Source of the DNA: Lysobacter sp.
GTDB taxonomy: Bacteria; Pseudomonadota; Gammaproteobacteria; Xanthomonadales; Xanthomonadaceae
Assembly (NCBI GenBank): GCA_008015835.1
Contig: SSGH01000013.1
Coordinates: forward strand, 62,001 to 126,000
Reading direction: 5' to 3'
Length of the DNA: 64,000 nt
Every line of letters begins with the position of its first letter. The stretch's first letter is position 1. Shown in pieces: positions 62,301 to 64,000 of the stretch. A model generated the notes under the pieces. It had not been told where the DNA came from. It made no database searches and worked only from the letters and a program-made list of their open reading frames with translations. A program made the translations under genes and the position numbers.

Positions 62301-64000
62301 GTGGACATCGCACGCATGCCGGTCGCCTGCGCGATCGCCGCGCGATTGGCGTCGTCCGGGCGCATGCCGCCGTCGGCCCACAACGGCCAATCGTAGGCGA
62401 TGGCGATCCCATGGCGCGCACCGGCGGCGGCTTGGGCGTTGCGCCATCGCGCGAAGCCGTCCATGAACCCGTTCGCCGCGGCGTAGTCGGCCTGCCCCGC
62501 ATTCCCGAACGCGGCCACGCCCGACGAAAACAACGCGAAGAAATCCAGCGGTACATCGCGGGTCGCGGCATCGAGATTGAGCGTCCCGTCGACTTTGGGC
62601 GCGAACACTTCCCGCAATTCTTCCGTCGTTTTCTTCAGGATGAAGTTGTCGCGAATGGCGCCGGCGCTGTGGACGATGCCGTCCAGGCGGCCGAATGCGT
62701 TCAGCGTATCGTGCACCGCATCGCGGACCCGATCCGGATCGGCGGGGTCCATCTGCGTATAGCGCACGCGGCCTTCGGCGTCGAAGGACGACACGATCGC
62801 TTCGATACGGGCGTCGATCGGACTGCGGCCGGTCAACATCACGCGGCTATCGGGCACGCGCGCGAGGATGTCGCGCGCGAACACTTGCCCCAAAGCGCCG
62901 AGACCGCCGGTGACGAGATACGCGCCGCCCGCGCGCAACGGCAGCGCCGCATTCGGGTCCGCGTCCTTGGGATTCGCGGCTGGGTCGGCATCGCGACGGA
63001 CCTCGCGCCAGCGCAGCACTTCGCGTCGCTCGTCCAGGAAGCGGACGCGCCCGTCCGGTTCGGCGGAGGCTTCCGCTTTCAGGGCGCTGGCGAGCGCGGC
63101 CGCGTTCGCGCCCGCGTCGACCGCGATCAATTGGCCGCCGAATTTCGGATTTTCCTGCGTGGCGGTCGCCAACATGCCGTGCAGACCGGCATACGCATAG
63201 TGCGCGTCGTCGTCCGGCATCACGAGTTGCCACAGCACCCGGCCTTTCGTCCTGTCCGCGAGCGTCGTCTGCAAACGTCGCAAGCATTCGCTCGCGATCT
63301 CGCGATATCGCGCCGCCGACACGGCATTCGCACCGGCGCTATCGACGTCGCCGAGATGCGCCGCCACAACGCCGTTCGTCTCGTTCGTGAATTCGGAGAG
63401 CGCGATGTGCGGCAGATCGATCAACAGCACATGGCGTTCGGCCCAATCCACGGAAGGCTTCGCCGGGCTCGCCTCGTCCCACTCGGCGACGGCGAGCAAG
63501 CAGCCTTCTTCCGCGGAGACGCCCTCGCGTTCGAGGCTCGCGCCGGTCGCGCTCGGCACAGCGCGGGCGGAAAATCCGGCCATGCGCACGCGAACGGCGC
63601 CGTCCGCGTCGCACAGATCGATGTCCAGACGAACGACGCGTTCGCTCGGGCCGCTGCCGTCGGCGTAACGCACCCACGCGAACATTCGCGAGGTCGTCGG
63701 GCCGTACATCCGCAGCGATTCGAGCGCGAACGGCAGCAGCGGCGCCTGCTCCGACGCGCCGTCCGACGCCAATGCCATGCCGGCCTGTACCGCGCTGTCG
63801 AGCACGCTGGGATGCAGCGCGAACGCGTCCGCGCCGTCCGCGACCGCGCTCGGCAACTCGATTTCGGCGAGCGCTTCGCCGTCGCCGCGATGAATGCGCA
63901 GCACGCCGCGATGCGCCGGGCCGAGTTCGATCCCCGCACGCGCCATCGCCGCATAAAGGGCCTCGCCGTCGAGGGTCGCCCGCCCCATCCTCGCGAGCGA
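50366..64000 (-). CDS. Giant trans-AT type I PKS (5' part beyond window)
   Basis: About 4544 residues visible; the true N-terminus is off the right edge. Positions count from the first visible methionine. Order: DH C-terminal half (1-160, HPSVLDSAVQ), KR (about 350-540, VTGGLGALG, then QADYAAAN), ACP (Ser near 670, GIDSIL); KS (Cys near 957, DTMCSSS, HGTGT, NIGH), DH (about 1410-1620, DHQVAIDGVARKVLPG, LDSALQ), KR (near 1866), ACP (near 2180, GMDSVL); KS (near 2455, DTMCSSS), KR (near 3168), ACP (near 3487, GVDSMM); KS (near 3792, DTACSSS), DH (near 4273, DHRVDGAALFPG, then IDGALQ). It ends there with no ACP. No integral AT is present, so loading is in trans. Each full module extends and reduces the chain; the last half-module must continue on another protein. 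Confidence 0.93.
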   Translation of the reverse strand, partial: SLARMGRATLDGEALYAAMARAGIELGPAHRGVLRIHRGDGEALAEIELPSAVADGADAFALHPSVLDSAVQAGMALASDGASEQAPLLPFALESLRMYGPTTSRMFAWVRYADGSGPSERVVRLDIDLCDADGAVRVRMAGFSARAVPSATGASLEREGVSAEEGCLLAVAEWDEASPAKPSVDWAERHVLLIDLPHIALSEFTNETNGVVAAHLGDVDSAGANAVSAARYREIASECLRRLQTTLADRTKGRVLWQLVMPDDDAHYAYAGLHGMLATATQENPKFGGQLIAVDAGANAAALASALKAEASAEPDGRVRFLDERREVLRWREVRRDADPAANPKDADPNAALPLRAGGAYLVTGGLGALGQVFARDILARVPDSRVMLTGRSPIDARIEAIVSSFDAEGRVRYTQMDPADPDRVRDAVHDTLNAFGRLDGIVHSAGAIRDNFILKKTTEELREVFAPKVDGTLNLDAATRDVPLDFFALFSSGVAAFGNAGQADYAAANGFMDGFARWRNAQAAAGARHGIAIAYDWPLWADGGMRPDDANRAAIAQATGMRAMSTENGLSAFYRGLTMRADRLMAVEGDLMRLRRTLLAASLIADESAAALSRADAATPARVAAPVAAPEAESDADCVGFERARDYLCGQLSEVLRLPAHKIDPAAPLERYGIDSILAMELTAQLELGFGSLPKTLFFEYQTVQELTEYFLRDHAATLARLLSPNGTTRAPTTPAATAPNDRASTDLALAEPPTANVGARPGARRSRRLRAMSDAAAPALREPIAIVGLSGRYPESPDLEAFWRNLRDGKDCITEIPASRWDWRDYYSEDRTAEGAHFSKWGGFIAGVDEFDPLFFGIPPVDAEMIDPQERLFLQHAWMAVEDAGYTRAGLQAAHDARQAGQVGVYVGLMYGEYQLLGAESSLMGRRMAVPLSYASIANRISYLLNVHGPSMTLDTMCSSSLTAIHLACMDLRLGRTHAAIAGGVNVTIHPNKYLILSAGQFISTDGHCQSFGVGGDGYIPGEGVGAVVLKRLSDAERDGNHIYGLIRGSALNHGGKTNGYSVPNPKAQTAVIALALKEAGADPRSVSYIEAHGTGTKLGDPIEIAALAQAFRQSTQERGFCAIGSAKSNIGHCESAAGIAGLTKVLLQMKHGMLVPSLHSSTLNPHIDFDATPFVVNQTLRPWERPIIDGRSAPRIAGISSFGAGGSNAHLVVEEYVAPPATRVAGAELLPLSARTTEQLRSKARDLLAYLEREGDAADLHAIACTLQLGREIMDARLACVADSPMRLREALQAFLDDGRTSSDAYCVHGVVRKDEDGIAALARDDDMREAIGKWIARRKLTKLADVWVRGLELDWRALRAGAPPRFVSLPTYPFARDRYWLSLPGPREGAIGAAALHPLVHRNRSDLRAQRYVSEFRGGEFVFADHQVAIDGVARKVLPGAAYLEMIRAAVADAAADVAGPLTLRHIAWAQPLFGDAGARAEIVLSPADDGEIDVEVASGEGDAHTVHCVGRVALADDDESRDDEARLDLQALRARMRGGAWEPDALYAAFAAIGLRYGPGFRCVRSLLRGEGEALAELVAPDNADPAYALHPGVLDSALQSAMGLLAADDALPQRPTVPFALDELRLSAPCAPRMYAWVREAESGAQVRKLDLDLCDVEGRIRVRLRGLASRAIGAQDDGHGVLMARPAWEDAAVAATATPDERVVLLCGVDVDAAALGAAWPRTTVESLDLPTGDAAARYRAAADAVFARVQAWFQRPLRRSLSLQLVVADTGENALMAGLAGMIDTARSENPLLLGQTLHAAGDVDATTLAAHLRTAAACASESRLRVSRDGLQVARWRSETLDTHVEVACAYRDAGVYVITGGLGGLGRVFARDILRRTPAATVVLSGRGEIDERGRDALAALCAETSVAAERLVYRRLDPNDGADTVRAIDAIVAEFGRLDGVLHSAGQTRDGLIAGKRADELALVLGPKVDGTAHLDAATARLDLDIFVLFSSLASAVGNPGQADYAAANGFMDRFAEYRNALTAAGERRGRALAVHWPLWAEGGMRMDADALAAMREASGMTPLRSEHGVAALHRALAMGESRVLVIEGELARLRRSLRPRAATVSATATAIAPAAVASTVSPPVAANEASDDRARLFDAAVRYLREEFAGLFRMPAHEVDPKAPLEQYGMDSVLAMKLTHQLERSFGSLSKTLFFEYQTIAALAGHLVDAFPVVLREKTGVGASARPGDAAAGASANAQTFAQSFAHAIAKPSAREQRARPSRTLRSRFAATPAGATASAKIVDEVAIVGLAGRYPQAPDVDAFWENLKAGRDCIVEIPAERWDHARYFHPERNRPGKTYSKWGGFLDGVDRFDALFFSISPKEAELMDPQERLFLETAWETIEDAGYSRDAIAGGRVGVYVGVMWGQYELYAAGALGQGVPSSSFASIANRVSYVFDFHGPSLALDTMCSSSLTAIHLAAEEVRKGTIDAALAGGVNVSVHPGKYLSLAQGNFASTDGRCRSFGEGGDGYVPGEGVGAVLLKRRSDALRDGDRIYAIVRGGAINHGGKTNGYTVPNPVAQSDVVLEALRVARVEPSTLGYLETHGTGTSLGDPIEIAGLARAFAAAGAPSPASATCAIGSVKSNIGHLESAAGIAAVTKALLQLRHRQWAPSLHARTLNPHIDFAATPFRVQTELADWPAPVGHPRRIGVSSFGAGGANAHLILEEFCSEDRSFEEMGRRSQPAQQRPELFLLSARTRDALRESARRWLAFVDGRIAAAPNEDDASTVADIAYTSQVGRTPMQERLALIADDLPMLRARLAAWLAQNSDDRGRRSLPTDTFQGSLREAQAQTTALLEGEAGRALTQLSLERRDLAKLAQLWVVGAEIDWTPLHADAAPRRVALPTYPFARERYWIETGPAFFDATAERAPASASVPAPSPAMAVSHWRPFWRECALEVASANELAAAPARVLLIGADAAMVAAFQRAVADEAAPTASVVAATLDAVDGDAVDGDALDAQCDALLDGLAAGEGLPDAVVAIDAAATSPAASIAALARLHAFCRAWLRRRSNTALRLLCAHVARNDAVAHAAHAALAGYLKSFALEQPKTAWKTLRLAADTDAAASVRAIFDELRERRWRNGEIALRDGIRRLREFAHVASPPVTTTGALRQRGVYLITGGLGGLGALIAAHLAERYDARLVLTGRSAADDATEQRLRLLCASGGEAVYVRADVADAAQAAAAVAEARTRFGRLDGVIHSAGIHRDAFALNKSHDDFAAVLAAKTAGTVNLDAAIGDSDLDLFVSFSSVAGAFGNLGQCDYAAANAFLDAFAEMRQTQVAAGARKGRTLSIGWPFWAEGGMRIGDGDIAATERRTGMRPLPTEAGIACWEALLQDDAPHTVAMYGDTARISAWMTGVAMSQNASPHQRSATHIVTNDATNDAVNAAASGAIASRTGERVVDDAALPSAVEAYLKGLLSEQIKLPTERIDAEERFESFGVDSMMIARLNEALERDLGELPKTLFYEYASIDELAGYLLRETRPALRRFLASTPNESFAASAAARIASGVDAQAATLDVVEAFAASHPVSTSAPIREPAHPPIREIAASPVVVAAQTASERMPDRRVAIVGSHLRVPQADTPEAFWRLLREGRDLVGPVPSSRWNAEALYDADPTRASEGKIYCKWGAFLDDVDAFDAAFFNIGAEEARNLDPQERLFLESVWSAVEDAGYTRDGLHRRYAKRIDGRAAGADVGVFVGVTSNTYQLVGADAWVAGRPVTPSSMPWSIANRVSYVFDFQGPSLPIDTACSSSLVAIQMACDSLHRGECRLAVAGGVNLYLHPAKYHSLCSRRMLAQEGKCRSFGGGDDGFVPGEGVGAVLLKPLAEAIADGDHIHGVVAGGAIGHAGRSNGYSTPNPNAQAQLIDAALRAAQAHPDSIGYVEGHGTGTQLGDNLEVVALTQAFRARTRRDARCALGSVKSNLGHSESAAGMAGVAKVLLQFAHRAFAPTLHAEPQNPDIDFADTPFALQRAYAPWPATDGLPRRALIDGFGAGGVNACLVLEEAPSLAERAASTGPELIVLSARNAQRLKESAARLRDHLHAHPDLDLARVAYTLQVGRESMEERLAVVATSVASVVAELSTYLDDAPSSALMLGRVEAHRRRKANKPDVRERARALCAQGEWEALGLLWVGGQDVTWDDLRSAAPPRKLPLPTYPFARDRYWVESGKAMRTTAIDTERVFDRDAAETNTTAVSARPAALHPLIAQNVSTLRETAFLSMLDADAFYGRDHRVDGAALFPGACYLEMACAAGAIAGERSVLRIEDAVWMQPLSLGAAQPVKTVLRSLPGEDGNVAEFFVASYDEDNAEVIHCEGRLRFGERPERTSVTQVAYRLDELLQRMPERISGEECYRRLRAAGFDYGPTFRTLQALHVGDGAALAELRLDDSLHEEASRYLLHPCLIDGALQSVLGAATGDGGGGPYLPFAIGEIEILRPLPNRCRVYVERRLGDPGAQPDVVQFDLRILADNGEVLVRINRFYVRASRSASARTAQAQVSA

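Noticed and set aside
1-64000. CRISPR arrays, rRNA and tRNA genes
   Set aside because: No regularly spaced repeats and no tRNA or rRNA signatures were recognised by eye; a tRNA search program would be decisive.

Overview
The window looks like the chromosome of a GC-rich gammaproteobacterium of the Xanthomonadaceae, most likely Lysobacter-like. The evidence is high GC, a secreted effector with the C-terminal XVIPCD-type signal used by the Xanthomonadales type IV secretion system, and a trans-acyltransferase polyketide synthase (trans-AT PKS) cluster. The genus is an inference.

Region 1 (1-3540) is a polyamine or omega-amino-acid catabolic locus: a leftward class III aminotransferase (3' end outside the window), a divergent PuuR-like HTH-cupin regulator, and a PuuC-like aldehyde dehydrogenase. 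The C-terminus of the dehydrogenase runs on into foreign DNA.

Region 2 (about 3.47-43.1 kb) is a Tn7-like transposon of about 39.6 kb. tnsA-tnsB-tnsC lie at the left end and two TniQ/TnsD-like genes at the right end. A perfect 13-bp inverted repeat (3477-3489 and 42942-42954) marks both end regions. The TnsA-like protein seems to lack the usual catalytic lysine, and the element carries a TnpS/TnpT-like tyrosine-recombinase pair around a small core-site-like inverted repeat. Together these suggest copy-in transposition followed by site-specific cointegrate resolution.

The cargo is, in order: two leftward unknown genes (one a lipoprotein), a small HTH regulator, a broken SRAP gene, a lipoprotein plus XVIPCD metalloprotease pair (probable immunity and effector), a decayed IS1595-type element, and a set of secreted or very large unknown proteins of 470, 1448 and 1785 aa with an M23-type protein. 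Then come a truncated IS481-type transposase and a visibly AT-richer, tightly overlapping four-gene operon: HIT hydrolase, a divergent RtcB-like protein, a tandem histidine phosphatase, and a two-TM protein with a Cap15-like C-terminal region. Last is a block of two DNA methyltransferases, an HTH regulator, a dual-GHKL kinase-like ATPase and a receiver-domain protein. The last two blocks are candidate defence or RNA-repair systems and are the most novel content here.

Region 3 (43268-64000, all leftward) is the downstream part of a trans-AT PKS operon. A giant PKS, entering from beyond the right edge, reads DH-KR-ACP / KS-DH-KR-ACP / KS-KR-ACP / KS-DH and then stops without an ACP. It is followed, with stop-start overlaps, by an isoprenylcysteine-carboxyl-methyltransferase-family protein and a metallo-beta-lactamase-fold hydrolase. 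After a 277-bp gap come a complete beta-branching cassette (HMG-CoA synthase-like, two enoyl-CoA hydratase-like proteins, donor ACP, Cys-to-Ser decarboxylating KS) and a free-standing acyltransferase. The product should be a polyketide with at least one beta-alkyl branch, loaded in trans. No rRNA, tRNA or CRISPR array was seen.
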